The notes beneath the pieces are model-generated. The model saw only the letters and a program-made list of their open reading frames with translations. It was not told the DNA's origin and made no database searches. Shown here piece after piece: positions 21,331-29,661 of a stretch of 64,000 nt of DNA (its first letter is position 1; each line of letters begins with the position of its first letter). The DNA lies in NCBI RefSeq assembly GCF_014200675.1, contig NZ_JACHCI010000019.1, forward strand, positions 51,531 through 115,530, written 5' to 3'. Position numbers and translations under genes: made by a program. The DNA comes from Janthinobacterium saanense. Lineage in GTDB: Bacteria; Pseudomonadota; Gammaproteobacteria; Burkholderiales; Burkholderiaceae_D.

Positions 21331-21407
21331 TGGTGGGCGGTGAGGAATTCGAATCCCCGACCCCTTGGATGTCGACCAAGTATTCTAACCAGCTGAACTA
21401 ACCGCCC
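21331..21407 (-). tRNA. tRNA-Val (anticodon GAC), copy 1
   Basis: A 77-nt cloverleaf including an encoded CCA. The acceptor stem GGGCGGT/ACCGCCC has discriminator A. The D arm is GTTC/GAAT, the anticodon stem CTTGG/CCAAG has loop TCGACAT, and the T loop is TTCGAAT. Loop positions 34-36 read GAC, the valine anticodon for GUC/GUU. Position 33 is C instead of the near-universal U, and the last T-stem pair is A-U rather than G-C. The sequence is identical to the second copy 79 bp away. Confidence 0.88.
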
Positions 21408-21486
21408 GTAAAACTGTGTTGATCATCTTATTTCAAATGACCGCTTGCGGCTTGCGCCAGCTTAAAAACTATTTACTGCCAAATTC

Positions 21487-21563
21487 TGGTGGGCGGTGAG
21501 GAATTCGAATCCCCGACCCCTTGGATGTCGACCAAGTATTCTAACCAGCTGAACTAACCGCCC
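21487..21563 (-). tRNA. tRNA-Val (anticodon GAC), copy 2
   Basis: Sequence identical to the tRNA at 21331, with the same C33 and A-U closing pair in the T stem. It is the upstream member of a tandem transcribed toward thrS. The 79-bp spacer has no hairpin strong enough to terminate, so both are probably processed from one precursor. Confidence 0.88.
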
Positions 21564-21700
21564 CGAAGACCAGCATTATAGAGAGGCTTTCCCGTAAATA
21601 CAAGGGCTGTTTTACAGGAAACTTTAATCATTTCCCCGGGCGTCAGCCCTCTTTATATAGAGCAGGTCCGCCATGCATGGAATGCAGCTAGAATCGCAAC

Positions 21701-22165
21701 ATGAATTCCTCTTTATTACGTTGGTTAAAAACCCTGAGCCGCGTTTGCGGCTTCGAAACGGCAGACTCCTTCCCACCCGGCCACCCCTATGCGCGCACGC
21801 ACTGGCAAGCCGCCTATTTCGATATCGCCTCCGACGTGAAGCCGGACGAGATCGAACGGCGCATCTGCGCGGCGATTACCAACACGCCGACGGTATTTGC
21901 CTACATCAGCAATCCCACGCCGCGCATGCAGCGCGCCTTGTTAAATACCATCCATGAACGGCTGCGCCGCCAGCCAGGCGCCGGCGCCACCGATCTGGTG
22001 CTACTGCTGATCAAGGCCTACCAAAGCCCGCACATCAGCGAAGCCGTCCCCGGCCTGCGCAACTTGATACGCGAAACGCAGCATGACGATAGCAATCTGC
22101 GCGTGCATGCGGTGCTGGAACTATTAATAGGTACGCCACGCGGGCTGGATGTGATCGACATGTAA
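21701..22165 (+). CDS. Hypothetical protein (154 aa)
   Basis: A soluble, helical protein without a domain I recognise. The segments ERRICAAITNTPTVFAYISNPTPRMQRALLNTIHERLRRQ and LLLIKAYQSPHISEAVPGLRNLIRETQ look like amphipathic helices. Codon use matches the host genes, and the frame has the same third-position G+C bias, which supports coding. The ribosome binding site before ATG 21701 is poor. It stands alone between the tRNA genes and a convergent acyltransferase, whose stop codon is 2 bp away. Confidence 0.7.
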   Translation: MNSSLLRWLKTLSRVCGFETADSFPPGHPYARTHWQAAYFDIASDVKPDEIERRICAAITNTPTVFAYISNPTPRMQRALLNTIHERLRRQPGAGATDLVLLLIKAYQSPHISEAVPGLRNLIRETQHDDSNLRVHAVLELLIGTPRGLDVIDM

Positions 22166-22167
22166 GC

Positions 22168-23280
22168 TTAAGCGTGATTGGAAGGCACGTAACGCGCCCG
22201 CAAACGCATGAACGGCGTTTCCACCAGCATATATAAGAGCCAGCCTGCAGCGATGCTCAGCACCATGCTGGCCAGTATCGCCGGTATGCTGTCCGGCCCA
22301 TAACCCATGCCCTGCCAGACGGGCTTGAGCAAGATGCACAGTTGTTTGTGCAACAGATAAATCGCATACGACCACAAGGCCAGGCTGGCCGCGCCGGGCA
22401 CGCGTACTTTATACAGCACACTGCCGGGACTGAGCGCGGCGATCAGCAGCAGGGTAAAACTGGCCGCCAGGGCGGGATAAGCAAATACCGTCACCCAGTA
22501 AGCATAATGGTTGGTGAAAAACACAAACAGCATCAGCGCCGCGCCAGCCAGGCCAGCGAACAGGGTGCGGTTGCCATAGGAAGTGATGCGCGACCAGGCG
22601 GCTGGATGATAATTTTTCAGCAGCGCCAGCGCCACGCCCAATACCAGCTCGTCGAAGCGGCACCACGAAGCGTAATAAATGTATTTGTAATAGCCAAGGC
22701 CGCCGTGCGGCACATGCACATATTCATCCCACAAATAGGCCCGCACCAGCATGCCGGCAATCACACTGGCAGCTACGGCTATCCACGCCCACAACAGTGA
22801 TTTGCGGCATGCAGCGATCAGCATCGCCACAGCTGGCAGCAGCACATAAAATTGCTCTTCCACGCAGAGCGACCAGGCATGTGAAAAAGCCGTTCCTGGC
22901 GTCAGATTGATGTTTTGCGTAAAAGTCAGGAACTTCCAGATGGGCAGCAGCGCGCTGTCGCCGCGAAATGCTGGCCAGCAATAAAACAGCGCCAGCACAA
23001 CATAAAAGTTGGGCAAAGTGCGCAAGAAGCGCCGCGCATAAAAATGCCGCAGCGAAAAGCCCTGCTCGCTGCGCAAGGCGGCAAAAATCTGGTTACCGAT
23101 CAGATAGCCGCTCAGGGCAAAGAACAGGTCCACCCCCGTCCAGCCTATTTCCCCCCAGAAAGCAAAAGCCTCGCCATCGCTGACGAACAGCAGATAATGG
23201 TTCATGAAGACCAGCACGATGGCCAGTGCGCGCAAGGTGTCGAGGCCGTACAAACGGGAAGCAGGAGAATGGCTGGACAT
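22168..23280 (-). CDS. Acyltransferase 3 family membrane protein (OafA/YrhL type)
   Basis: A 370-residue, multi-pass integral membrane O-acyltransferase. The N-terminal signature GLDTLRALAIVLVFMNHYLLF carries the family catalytic His. GWTGVDLFFALSGYLIGNQIF and SLCVEEQFYVLLPAVAML are further hallmark motifs. About ten TM helices follow. Such enzymes acetylate or succinylate polysaccharides, lipopolysaccharide or peptidoglycan; the substrate is unknown because no glycan genes adjoin. ATG 23280 (MSSHSPASRL) is chosen over 23301. Confidence 0.92.
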   Translation of the reverse strand: MSSHSPASRLYGLDTLRALAIVLVFMNHYLLFVSDGEAFAFWGEIGWTGVDLFFALSGYLIGNQIFAALRSEQGFSLRHFYARRFLRTLPNFYVVLALFYCWPAFRGDSALLPIWKFLTFTQNINLTPGTAFSHAWSLCVEEQFYVLLPAVAMLIAACRKSLLWAWIAVAASVIAGMLVRAYLWDEYVHVPHGGLGYYKYIYYASWCRFDELVLGVALALLKNYHPAAWSRITSYGNRTLFAGLAGAALMLFVFFTNHYAYWVTVFAYPALAASFTLLLIAALSPGSVLYKVRVPGAASLALWSYAIYLLHKQLCILLKPVWQGMGYGPDSIPAILASMVLSIAAGWLLYMLVETPFMRLRARYVPSNHA

Positions 23281-23416
23281 GGAAATCAAGAGGGAAAACA
23301 AGGCTGGCGCCGATCATGCCACGCCGCACGCTGCCATGGCCAGATTTTTACGGCAGGGACAAGGAATGCCGCTAAAATATGCCGACCCCGCCCTCCCTTT
23401 CGACACAGCATAGGAT

Positions 23417-24379
23417 ATGACCCGCATGAGCAGCGCACTCCACTTCAAATCCATCAACTACACGGGCCAGGGCAGCGGCCCGCGCCTGATCGTCACGGGC
23501 GCCGTGCACGGCAATGAAACCTGCGGCACCAAGGGCATACAGCGCGTGATGGCCGAGATCGACAGCGGCGCCCTGCCCATCTTGGCCGGCAGCGTCACTT
23601 TCGTGCCTATCACCAACCCGCTGGCCTACGCCAAGGGCGTGCGCAGCGGCGACCGCAACCTGAACCGCAACCTGTTCCCAAATAACAATCCGCAAGACTT
23701 CGAAGACCGTATCGCCAACTGGCTGTGTCCGCTACTGGGACAGCACGACGTGCTGCTGGACTTGCACTCGTTCAATGCCGACAGCCAGCCGTTCGTGATG
23801 GTCGGCCCGCGCAACAACGATGGCCCGCTGCAAGCTTTCCAACATGAAGAAAAAGAACGCGCACTGGCGCGCCGCTTGGGCGTGCGCCGCTTCGTCGATG
23901 GCTGGCTGCAAACCTATGGTTCCGGTGTGCAACGCCGCCTGGGCAGCAGCGACCAGGTCGGCATGGTCTTGCGTTATGGCGTGGGCACCACCGAATACAT
24001 GCGCTCGACAGGCGGCTACGCCCTGACCCTGGAATGCGGCCAGCATGCAGACCCGGCCGCACCGGACGTGGCTTACCGCGCCATCATCAACACCCTCACC
24101 TTTTTAGGCTTGATCGATGCACCACAACCGCAACCGATCGCGGATGCCGACATGGAAGCATTAAACATGGTGGTGGTGCACGACAAGCTGCACGCCGGCG
24201 ACCGCTTCATCAAGACCTGGTCCAGCTTTGACAAACTCAAGCAAGGTGATCAGATCGGCGTACGCGCCGACGGCACGCCCGTCACCGCCGAGTTCGACGC
24301 CTATATATTATTCCCGGACGTCAATGCAGCCGCCAATGCAGAGTGGTATTACCTGGCGCGGGTGAGCAGCAGCTTCTGA
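23417..24379 (+). CDS. Succinylglutamate desuccinylase/aspartoacylase family protein
   Basis: Zinc carboxypeptidase-like enzyme of 320 residues. The first metal site is GAVHGNETCG (His and Glu ligands) near residues 30-38 and the third ligand is in LLDLHSF near residue 116. DRNLNRNLFP between them is the substrate-binding Arg segment. The C-terminal beta-rich domain (IGVRADGTPVTAEFDAYILFP) is typical of the AstE/ASPA family. Its substrate is unknown. The stop codon abuts the convergent SMR gene. Confidence 0.9.
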   Translation: MTRMSSALHFKSINYTGQGSGPRLIVTGAVHGNETCGTKGIQRVMAEIDSGALPILAGSVTFVPITNPLAYAKGVRSGDRNLNRNLFPNNNPQDFEDRIANWLCPLLGQHDVLLDLHSFNADSQPFVMVGPRNNDGPLQAFQHEEKERALARRLGVRRFVDGWLQTYGSGVQRRLGSSDQVGMVLRYGVGTTEYMRSTGGYALTLECGQHADPAAPDVAYRAIINTLTFLGLIDAPQPQPIADADMEALNMVVVHDKLHAGDRFIKTWSSFDKLKQGDQIGVRADGTPVTAEFDAYILFPDVNAAANAEWYYLARVSSSF

Positions 24380-24721
24380 TCAATGCCCCACTGACTTTGA
24401 AAACAAATTAATCACCAGCACGCCGGCAATGATCAGGCCCAGGCCGATCAGCGCCGGCAGGTCCAGGCTTTGCTTGAACCAGAACCAGCCGACGGCGGAA
24501 ATGAGCACGATGCCTACGCCGGACCAGATCGCATACACGATGCCGGTGGGTATCACCCTGATGGTCAGCGACAAACACCAGAAGGCGATGCAATAGCCGG
24601 CCACGGTCAGCAGGCTGGGCCACAAACGGCTGAAACCGTCGGATGCCTTCAGCGCGCTGGTGGCGATCACTTCGGCGACGATGGCGATTGCCAGATAAAG
24701 GTAAGTCATGGCCAGGCTCAT
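24380..24721 (-). CDS. Small multidrug resistance (SMR) exporter, EmrE-like
   Basis: A 113-residue protein with four TM helices. The membrane-embedded Glu of EmrE is present in helix 1 ([15 protein letters not shown]). The EmrE-type helix 3 [13 protein letters not shown] and the segment [23 protein letters not shown] are present as well. The start ATG overlaps the sugE stop as ATGA, indicating translational coupling. Being cotranscribed with a guanidine-riboswitch-controlled sugE, it may handle guanidinium derivatives or act as a polyspecific quaternary-ammonium exporter. The sequence alone cannot decide. Confidence 0.93.
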   Translation of the reverse strand: MSLAMTYLYLAIAIVAEVIATSALKASDGFSRLWPSLLTVAGYCIAFWCLSLTIRVIPTGIVYAIWSGVGIVLISAVGWFWFKQSLDLPALIGLGLIIAGVLVINLFSKSVGH

Positions 24722-25038
24722 TGTGGGCTCAATAATTTCAAACCGAGGATGCCAGCCACGATCAGCGCGATGCAAGCGATGCGCGCGGCGCTGGCCGGCT
24801 CGCCCAACATCATGATGCCGAAAATGGCCGTGCCTACCGTGCCGATGCCGGTCCAGATGGCGTACGCCGTGCCTAGCGGCAAGTTGCGCAAGGCCATGCC
24901 CAGCAAGACCACGCTGCCCAGCATGGCAATCGCCGTCAGCACGGAAGGAATGGGACGGGTGAAGCCGGCGCTATATTTCAAGCCTATCGCCCAGCCGACT
25001 TCCAGCAAGCCGGCCAATACAAGGATGATCCAAGACAT
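24718..25038 (-). CDS. sugE: Guanidinium exporter (SugE/Gdx, SMR family)
   Basis: A 106-residue SMR protein starting [32 protein letters not shown]. This is the SugE/Gdx signature, with the central Glu and the following GWAIGLK. The third helix is [23 protein letters not shown] 25038 has AGGAG 5 bp upstream. A guanidine-II riboswitch lies directly in front, supporting export of guanidinium rather than general drug resistance. The downstream SMR gene overlaps its stop codon. Confidence 0.95.
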   Translation of the reverse strand: MSWIILVLAGLLEVGWAIGLKYSAGFTRPIPSVLTAIAMLGSVVLLGMALRNLPLGTAYAIWTGIGTVGTAIFGIMMLGEPASAARIACIALIVAGILGLKLLSPQ

Positions 25039-25039
25039 G

Positions 25040-25106
25040 TACTCTCCTGATGGGCGGGGTCGTCCCCGCCTGCAGCCCCATCTATCTAGCGGGGTCGTCC
25101 CCACAG
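25040..25106 (-). promoter_or_regulatory. Guanidine-II riboswitch (mini-ykkC)
   Basis: Two tandem hairpins, both with loop ACGA on the reverse strand. The first is GTGGGGACGACCCCGC at 25089-25104; the second is GGCGGGG-ACGA-CCCCGCC at 25053-25070. They are separated by 18 nt. Paired hairpins with ACGR loops define the mini-ykkC class. The sugE ribosome binding site (AGGAG) lies immediately after the second hairpin, consistent with control of translation start by guanidine. Confidence 0.93.
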
Positions 25107-25236
25107 GAGCAAAAGGCGGCGAGTATAGCATCGGCTAAAAAAGCTTGCCGGATACACACCTTTCCTGGTGCTTAGTGCCCACGCTCTAATCAAAAAACTG
25201 CCGAAAATCATCGACTGGCCTGATAATTACTGTATC

Positions 25237-25254
25237 TATATCAACTATATCAAC
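25237..25254 (+). repeat. Tandem 9-bp direct repeat upstream of DUF1304 gene
   Basis: TATATCAAC occurs twice head-to-tail, 18 bp before the DUF1304 start codon. It is A+T-rich and in the promoter/5' leader zone; its role is unknown. Confidence 0.5.
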
Positions 25255-25272
25255 TATTTTCCAGGAGACACA

Positions 25273-25632
25273 ATGCTGATATTGGCCCAGGCACTGACCG
25301 CGATTATCTTGCTGTTGCACGTATATATCGTTTTGCTTGAAACGGTGCTGTTCGACGCGCGCGGGCGCAAGGTATTTGGCCTCAGCAAGGAAAAAGCCGA
25401 CATCGTACGCCCCGCCATGTCCAACCAGGGTTGCTATAACGGTTTCCTGGTGGCGGCGCTGGCCCTGGGCTTCTTTTATCCGGACGCAGCCATCGCCCAT
25501 GCCTTCACCGTATTCGGGCTGGTATGCATTGCCGTGGCCGGCATCTGGGGCGCAGCCACTGTCATGACGCGCATCCTGTATCTGCAAACGGTGCCTGCCG
25601 TGCTGGCCTTGCTGCTGTTCCACTTCGCCTGA
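25273..25632 (+). CDS. DUF1304 family membrane protein
   Basis: A 119-residue protein with about four TM helices. It begins MLILAQALTAIILLLHVYIVLLETVLFD and contains the family segment GLSKEKADIVRPAMSNQGCYNGFLVAALALG. AGGAG lies upstream of ATG 25273. DUF1304 proteins have no established function. It may be the first gene of a group with the ArsR regulator downstream, but a G+C-rich hairpin separates them. Confidence 0.9.
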   Translation: MLILAQALTAIILLLHVYIVLLETVLFDARGRKVFGLSKEKADIVRPAMSNQGCYNGFLVAALALGFFYPDAAIAHAFTVFGLVCIAVAGIWGAATVMTRILYLQTVPAVLALLLFHFA

Positions 25633-25642
25633 CGTCTCTCAC

Positions 25643-25663
25643 GGGCGGCCAACCGGGCCGCCC
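25643..25663 (+). terminator. Hairpin after DUF1304 gene
   Basis: Stem GGGCGGCC / GGCCGCCC with loop AACCG begins 10 bp after the stop codon. The following sequence is only moderately T-rich (TGCCCCCTCACTTTCTG), so termination strength is uncertain. Confidence 0.55.
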
Positions 25664-25713
25664 TGCCCCCTCACTTTCTGCAAAATACGAACCAGCCAGC
25701 AGACTTTTTATTT

Positions 25714-25733
25714 ATATCGTATTATGACGATAT
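25714..25733. promoter_or_regulatory. Candidate ArsR operator
   Basis: Perfect 7-bp inverted repeat ATATCGT / ACGATAT with a 6-nt spacer, 61 bp before the ArsR-family gene. Size and position fit an autoregulatory operator for a dimeric winged-helix repressor. Confidence 0.6.
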
Positions 25734-25794
25734 TAGATTTCAAAAAACCCGATATACAGTTCGTCTGCAGGCGAACAACAGCGAGGCAAACAAT

Positions 25795-26091
25795 ATGGAC
25801 ATCGACGCTATCCACAAGGCGCTGGCCAATCCGGTACGGCGGCAAATCTTGCAATGGCTCAAAGAGCCCGAGCAGCATTTTATCGAGCAAGACCATCCGC
25901 TCGATTTCGGCGTGTGCGCCGGCTTGATCGGCGGGCGCCTGGAACTGTCGCAGTCCACTGTCTCGGCCCATCTGGCCACCTTGCAAAAGGCTGGCCTGAT
26001 TTCGCCCAGAAAAGTGGGGCAATGGAGCTTCTTCAAGCGCAATGAAGCCACCATCCAGGCTTTTCTGGAACAGATGCAGCAAGGTTTGTAA
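25795..26091 (+). CDS. ArsR-family transcriptional regulator
   Basis: A 98-residue winged-helix protein: MDIDAIHKALANPVRRQILQWLKEP, with recognition helix LSQSTVSAHLATLQKAGLI and wing PRKVGQWSFFKRN. It has no CxCxxC metal site, so it is probably not an arsenic sensor. The unusual insert EQDHPLDFGVCAGLIGGRLE before the HTH holds a single Cys, which could be redox- or electrophile-reactive. An ene-reductase gene follows after 59 bp on the same strand, suggesting control of electrophile detoxification. This is an inference from context. Confidence 0.92.
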   Translation: MDIDAIHKALANPVRRQILQWLKEPEQHFIEQDHPLDFGVCAGLIGGRLELSQSTVSAHLATLQKAGLISPRKVGQWSFFKRNEATIQAFLEQMQQGL

Positions 26092-26150
26092 TCGCAGTCA
26101 CAGCAGCAAGCAGCACTTCCCCCATACTCGACAGGAAAGACATTTATATC

Positions 26151-27206
26151 ATGGCAACATTATTCGACCCTATCACCATCGGCAGCCTGCAACTGAAAAA
26201 CCGCATCATCATGGCCCCGCTGACGCGTTCGCGCGCCACCAATCCCGGCCGCGTGCCAAATACCCTGATGGCCGAGTACTACGCCCAGCGCGCTACGGCC
26301 GGCCTGATCATTTCGGAAGCAACCGCCGTCACGCCACAAGGCGTGGGTTATGCCCACACGCCAGGCATCTGGTCCGATGAGCAGGTAGACGGCTGGAAAC
26401 AGGTCACCAAGGCGGTGCACGACGCCGGCGGCAAGATCGTTTTGCAACTGTGGCATGTGGGCCGCATTTCCGCGCCCATGTTCCTCAATGGCGACCTGCC
26501 TGTCGCGCCTAGCGCCATCAAGCCAGCCGGCCACGTCAGCCTGGTGCGTCCGGAGCAGGAATTCGTGACGCCACGCGCTTTGGACACAGAAGAAATCCCG
26601 GGCATCGTCGCCGCTTACCGCCTGGGCGCGGAAAACGCGAAAAAAGCCGGCTTCGATGGCGTGGAAATCCATGGCGCCAACGGTTATCTGCTGGACCAGT
26701 TCCTGCAAGACAGCACCAACAAGCGTACCGACATCTACGGCGGTTCGATAGAAAACCGCGCCCGTTTGATGCTGGAAGTCACCGATGCCTGTATCGCCGT
26801 CTGGGGCGCCGACAAGGTCGGCATGCACCTGGCGCCACGCCGCGATTCGCACGACATGGGTGACTCGACCCCGCGCGACACTTTCGGCTATGTAGCGCGC
26901 GAGCTGGGCAAGCGCAAAATTGCCTTCATCTTCACGCGCGAAGCCAAGGGCGAAGACAGCCTGAGCCCGTACCTGAAACAGGAATTTGGTGGCGTATTTA
27001 TTGCCAATGAAAAAGTGGACCGTGCCGCCGCCGACGCACTGCTGGCCAGCGGCGCAGCCGACGCCATTGCCTTTGGCCTGTGGTTCATCGCCAATCCGGA
27101 CTTGCCAGGCCGCTTGCACAGCGATGCAGCGCTGAACCCACTAAACCCGGCAACGATCTATTCGCCTGACGCGACAGGCTACACGGACTATCCCGCACTG
27201 GCATAA
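26151..27206 (+). CDS. Alkene reductase, Old Yellow Enzyme family (NemA-like)
   Basis: FMN-dependent TIM-barrel reductase of 351 residues. It begins LFDPITIGSLQLKNRIIMAPLTRSRA. It holds the nitro/enone-reductase motifs QLWHVGRIS, FDGVEIHGANGYLLDQFLQDS and YGGSIENRARL, and a late Tyr-Asp-Ala-like segment. Such enzymes reduce alpha,beta-unsaturated carbonyls, maleimides and nitro-esters with NAD(P)H. At LAPRRDS the usual Arg/Ser FMN-phosphate contacts are slightly altered. The ArsR-family gene is directly upstream. Confidence 0.95.
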   Translation: MATLFDPITIGSLQLKNRIIMAPLTRSRATNPGRVPNTLMAEYYAQRATAGLIISEATAVTPQGVGYAHTPGIWSDEQVDGWKQVTKAVHDAGGKIVLQLWHVGRISAPMFLNGDLPVAPSAIKPAGHVSLVRPEQEFVTPRALDTEEIPGIVAAYRLGAENAKKAGFDGVEIHGANGYLLDQFLQDSTNKRTDIYGGSIENRARLMLEVTDACIAVWGADKVGMHLAPRRDSHDMGDSTPRDTFGYVARELGKRKIAFIFTREAKGEDSLSPYLKQEFGGVFIANEKVDRAAADALLASGAADAIAFGLWFIANPDLPGRLHSDAALNPLNPATIYSPDATGYTDYPALA

Positions 27207-27224
27207 GCAGGTCTCTCCCCACCA

Positions 27225-27282
27225 GCGGCGGGCGCAAGGATGCATTGCAGGCAACTGCGGATAGTCTTTGCACCCGCCGCTC
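27225..27282. terminator. Imperfect hairpin after the ene-reductase gene
   Basis: Arms AGCGGCGGGCGCAAGG and CTTTGCACCCGCCGCT pair over about 16 bp with two wobbles, followed by CTTTAT. It starts 19 bp after the stop codon and could terminate both this gene and the small convergent ORF. Confidence 0.6.
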
Positions 27283-27306
27283 TTTATGGCGTTTCCTTCA
27301 ATACCA

Positions 27307-27525
27307 TCAACGCCATCGCCGCCGTGCCGGCCGCGCAGGACGGCGCGCCTGGGCGCTGCTGAATACACGGCAGATCACGTCTGCCGGCACGGCGTTTTCC
27401 CGCAGATAGGCGGTCGCCACCGTCCGCCCCAAAGTATGATGAAACGCCACGCCACGTTCTACCAGATTGGCCATGGCCTGATCCGTTCTGGCATTGCCGC
27501 TGCCGGATTGAGTATTGTTTTTCAT
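27307..27525 (-). CDS. Small hypothetical protein (72 aa)
   Basis: Starts MKNNTQSGSGNARTDQAM after an AGGGGG purine run. The core VERGVAFHHTLGRTVATAYLRENAVPADVICRVF looks like two short helices, and the C-terminal tail is strongly basic (ARRPARPARRRWR). I do not recognise the family. Coding is supported by the ribosome binding site and by the ordered N-terminus rather than by homology. The basic tail might bind nucleic acid. It converges with the ene-reductase gene. Confidence 0.5.
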   Translation of the reverse strand: MKNNTQSGSGNARTDQAMANLVERGVAFHHTLGRTVATAYLRENAVPADVICRVFSSAQARRPARPARRRWR

Positions 27526-27839
27526 GCATTGCCCCCTGTCAGATAAAGTCATACCAGCGGTTTGATCCCGGCAATGAGTTCCGTGACTAGCCCATGCAAA
27601 TCAAGCCGCATGCAAATAAGACAGCAGCCGTCATCATTAGTGCCCGCCTAACAGCAAAGCATCGCTAAAATAACAATAAACCTCCCCTCGATACCGCATG
27701 GATGGTAGAACTGGCATCAATGGCAATACTTGTCGCCGCCGCCAGCCCCGTATAGAATGCCTGCGCATATTTTTTGCCGCATGAATAACTTTTGCGGCGC
27801 CATCGCATAAAACAGCGTCAAGCACACGAGAGGGTATTC
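27526..27839. other. Intergenic region upstream of small ORF and acyltransferase
   Basis: 314 bp between two divergent genes. The octamer ATGCAAAT occurs twice (27594 and 27611 area), and GCCGCA/TGCGGC arms lie near 27777-27800. No open frame with a ribosome binding site stands out. It probably contains the two divergent promoters. Confidence 0.4.
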
Positions 27840-28448
27840 ATGGACGATTTATTTGTACAGCCGCGCGACCTGCCGACCTGGCACCAGCGCAGCGCCATGC
27901 GCGTGCTGCAGCTGTTTGGCTGGCGCATGCGCTTCCGGCCCCTGCCCGGTCCGCGTGGCATCGCCGTGGTCTATCCGCATACCTCGAACTGGGATTTCAT
28001 GGTCGGCCTGTTTGGCAAATGGGCGCTGGCCCTGCCCTTCCGCTGGCTGGCCAAGGACTCGCTGTTTCGCGGACCATTAGGAAAAGTCTTGCGCTACCTG
28101 GGCGGCGAACCGGTCGACCGCAGCACTACTTGCGGCACGATACAGCGCCAGGCCGAGCGCATGCTGGCGGCCGACTGGTACTGGCTGGCGATCACGCCCG
28201 AAGCGACGCGCAGCTACCGCCCCAGCTGGAAGAGCGGCTTTTATCACCTGGCGCTGGAAGCCAGAGTGCCCTTGCTGCTGGTCTACATCGATTACCCGAA
28301 CAAGATACTGGGCGTGGTCGACCATCTCTACCTGACGGGCGACAAGGAAGCCGACATGGCCGCCATCGCCGCCGCCTATGCGGGCCATCAGGGCTTGCAT
28401 CCGGAAAACGCCGCCCCGATCATCCTGTCAGACAGGCGCCCCAACTAA
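27840..28448 (+). CDS. PlsC-like lysophospholipid acyltransferase family protein
   Basis: A 202-residue acyltransferase. The catalytic HX4D motif is present as YPHTSNWDF, and WLAKDSLFRGPLGKVLRYLGGEPVDR forms the acyl-acceptor region. The third block reads TPEATRSYRPSWKSGFYHLA, with Ala in place of the usual Gly of PEGTR. This short form without a TM anchor resembles glycerol acyltransferases of uncertain substrate rather than PlsC proper. AGGG lies before ATG 27840. It converges with ureJ, 1 bp between stop codons. Confidence 0.88.
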   Translation: MDDLFVQPRDLPTWHQRSAMRVLQLFGWRMRFRPLPGPRGIAVVYPHTSNWDFMVGLFGKWALALPFRWLAKDSLFRGPLGKVLRYLGGEPVDRSTTCGTIQRQAERMLAADWYWLAITPEATRSYRPSWKSGFYHLALEARVPLLLVYIDYPNKILGVVDHLYLTGDKEADMAAIAAAYAGHQGLHPENAAPIILSDRRPN

Positions 28449-28449
28449 G

Positions 28450-29007
28450 TCAGTTCATCCCCATCAGCACCAGTCCCACGGCCGTAATGGCCGCACCAGC
28501 CACGCGCACGACACGTTCGGCCATCACCTGGCCGATCACCCGCCCGCTCAAGAGCAAAATGGCCGAGGCCAGCATGAAACCGCAGGTGGCGGGAAAGGCG
28601 GACAATTCCTGTCCATGCGCATTGCCGTGCGCCAACGCAAACACGCCCACCAGGCCCATCGCCAGCCAGCCTGGCATGCTCAGGGCCAGGGCGATGGCCA
28701 GGCCCGTCAGCGCCACGGTGGCGGCGATGCCCATTTCCAGGCCCGGCAACCCCAGTCCCGCCATGCCGGCCAGCGCGCCTATCAGCATCATGCCCAGGAA
28801 AGTCAAAGGCTGCTCCAGGCCACGGCGCTGCTGGGCGCCCCAGATGCCCACGCCCAGCATGGCCAGCAAATGGTCGATGCCCGTGAAGGGATGGATGAAG
28901 CCGGCCAAAAATCCCGTGCCGTTGTCGTGGCCAGGGTGGGCCATGGCCGGCAAGCTGACCAGCGCCAGCGCCGCCAGCACACCCAGTTGTTTCAATCGTA
29001 CGGTCAT
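28450..29007 (-). CDS. ureJ: HupE/UreJ-family nickel transporter-like protein
   Basis: A 185-residue membrane protein with a cleavable N-terminal signal ([14 protein letters not shown]), then [34 protein letters not shown]. The His residues in HPGHD and HPFxGxDH are the family nickel motif. About six TM helices follow. Its ATG overlaps the ureG stop (ATGA), so it is translationally coupled to the urease operon. The likely role is Ni2+ supply for urease maturation. Confidence 0.92.
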   Translation of the reverse strand: MTVRLKQLGVLAALALVSLPAMAHPGHDNGTGFLAGFIHPFTGIDHLLAMLGVGIWGAQQRRGLEQPLTFLGMMLIGALAGMAGLGLPGLEMGIAATVALTGLAIALALSMPGWLAMGLVGVFALAHGNAHGQELSAFPATCGFMLASAILLLSGRVIGQVMAERVVRVAGAAITAVGLVLMGMN

Positions 29008-29642
29008 GCCATCTCCTTGCTGTGTTGATCGAGCAAACCCTGCTCGCGGATAAAATCGATCACTGCCTGCACGCCATCGCCGCTGCGCAGGTTGGTGAAT
29101 ACAAAAGGCCGCTCGCCACGCATGCGTTTTGCGTCGTGCGCCATCACGTCCAGATTGGCGCCCACATAGGGAGCCAGATCCGTCTTGTTGATGATCAGCA
29201 GGTCGGAGCGCGTGATGCCGGGCCCGCCCTTGCGCGGAATCTTTTCGCCGCCGGCCACGTCGATCACATAGATCGTCAGGTCCGACAATTCGGGACTGAA
29301 AGTGGCGGCCAGGTTGTCGCCGCCCGACTCCACCAGGATCAGATCAAGGTTCGGAAAATCGGCCTGCATGCGGGCGATCGCTTCGAGGTTGATCGAGGCG
29401 TCTTCGCGGATCGCCGTGTGCGGGCAGCCGCCAGTTTCCACGCCCATCAGCCGCTCGGCCGGCAAGGCGCCGGCGCGCAGCAGGATTTCCATGTCTTCCC
29501 GGGTATAGATGTCGTTCGTGATGACGGCCATGTCATAGCGTTCGCGCATGCCCTTGCACAGCATTTCGCACAGGGCCGTCTTGCCCGAGCCTACCGGCCC
29601 GCCTATGCCCACGCGCAGTGGGTTCGATGTGATGGATGTCAT
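29004..29642 (-). CDS. ureG: Urease accessory GTPase UreG
   Basis: A 212-residue SIMIBI GTPase. The P-loop is [18 protein letters not shown], the metal-binding CPH motif is [15 protein letters not shown], the switch is [21 protein letters not shown], and the G4 motif is [10 protein letters not shown]. UreG delivers nickel to apo-urease together with UreF, UreD and UreE. It lies 19 bp behind ureF and overlaps ureJ. Confidence 0.97.
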   Translation of the reverse strand: MTSITSNPLRVGIGGPVGSGKTALCEMLCKGMRERYDMAVITNDIYTREDMEILLRAGALPAERLMGVETGGCPHTAIREDASINLEAIARMQADFPNLDLILVESGGDNLAATFSPELSDLTIYVIDVAGGEKIPRKGGPGITRSDLLIINKTDLAPYVGANLDVMAHDAKRMRGERPFVFTNLRSGDGVQAVIDFIREQGLLDQHSKEMA

Positions 29643-29661
29643 GTCATGCCTCTTTCAAATG

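Noticed and set aside
21331..21563. Reading the tRNA pair as tRNA-Asp
   Set aside because: D arm and variable loop resemble tRNA-Asp, but the 7-nt loop closed by CTTGG/CCAAG places GAC, not GTC, at 34-36.
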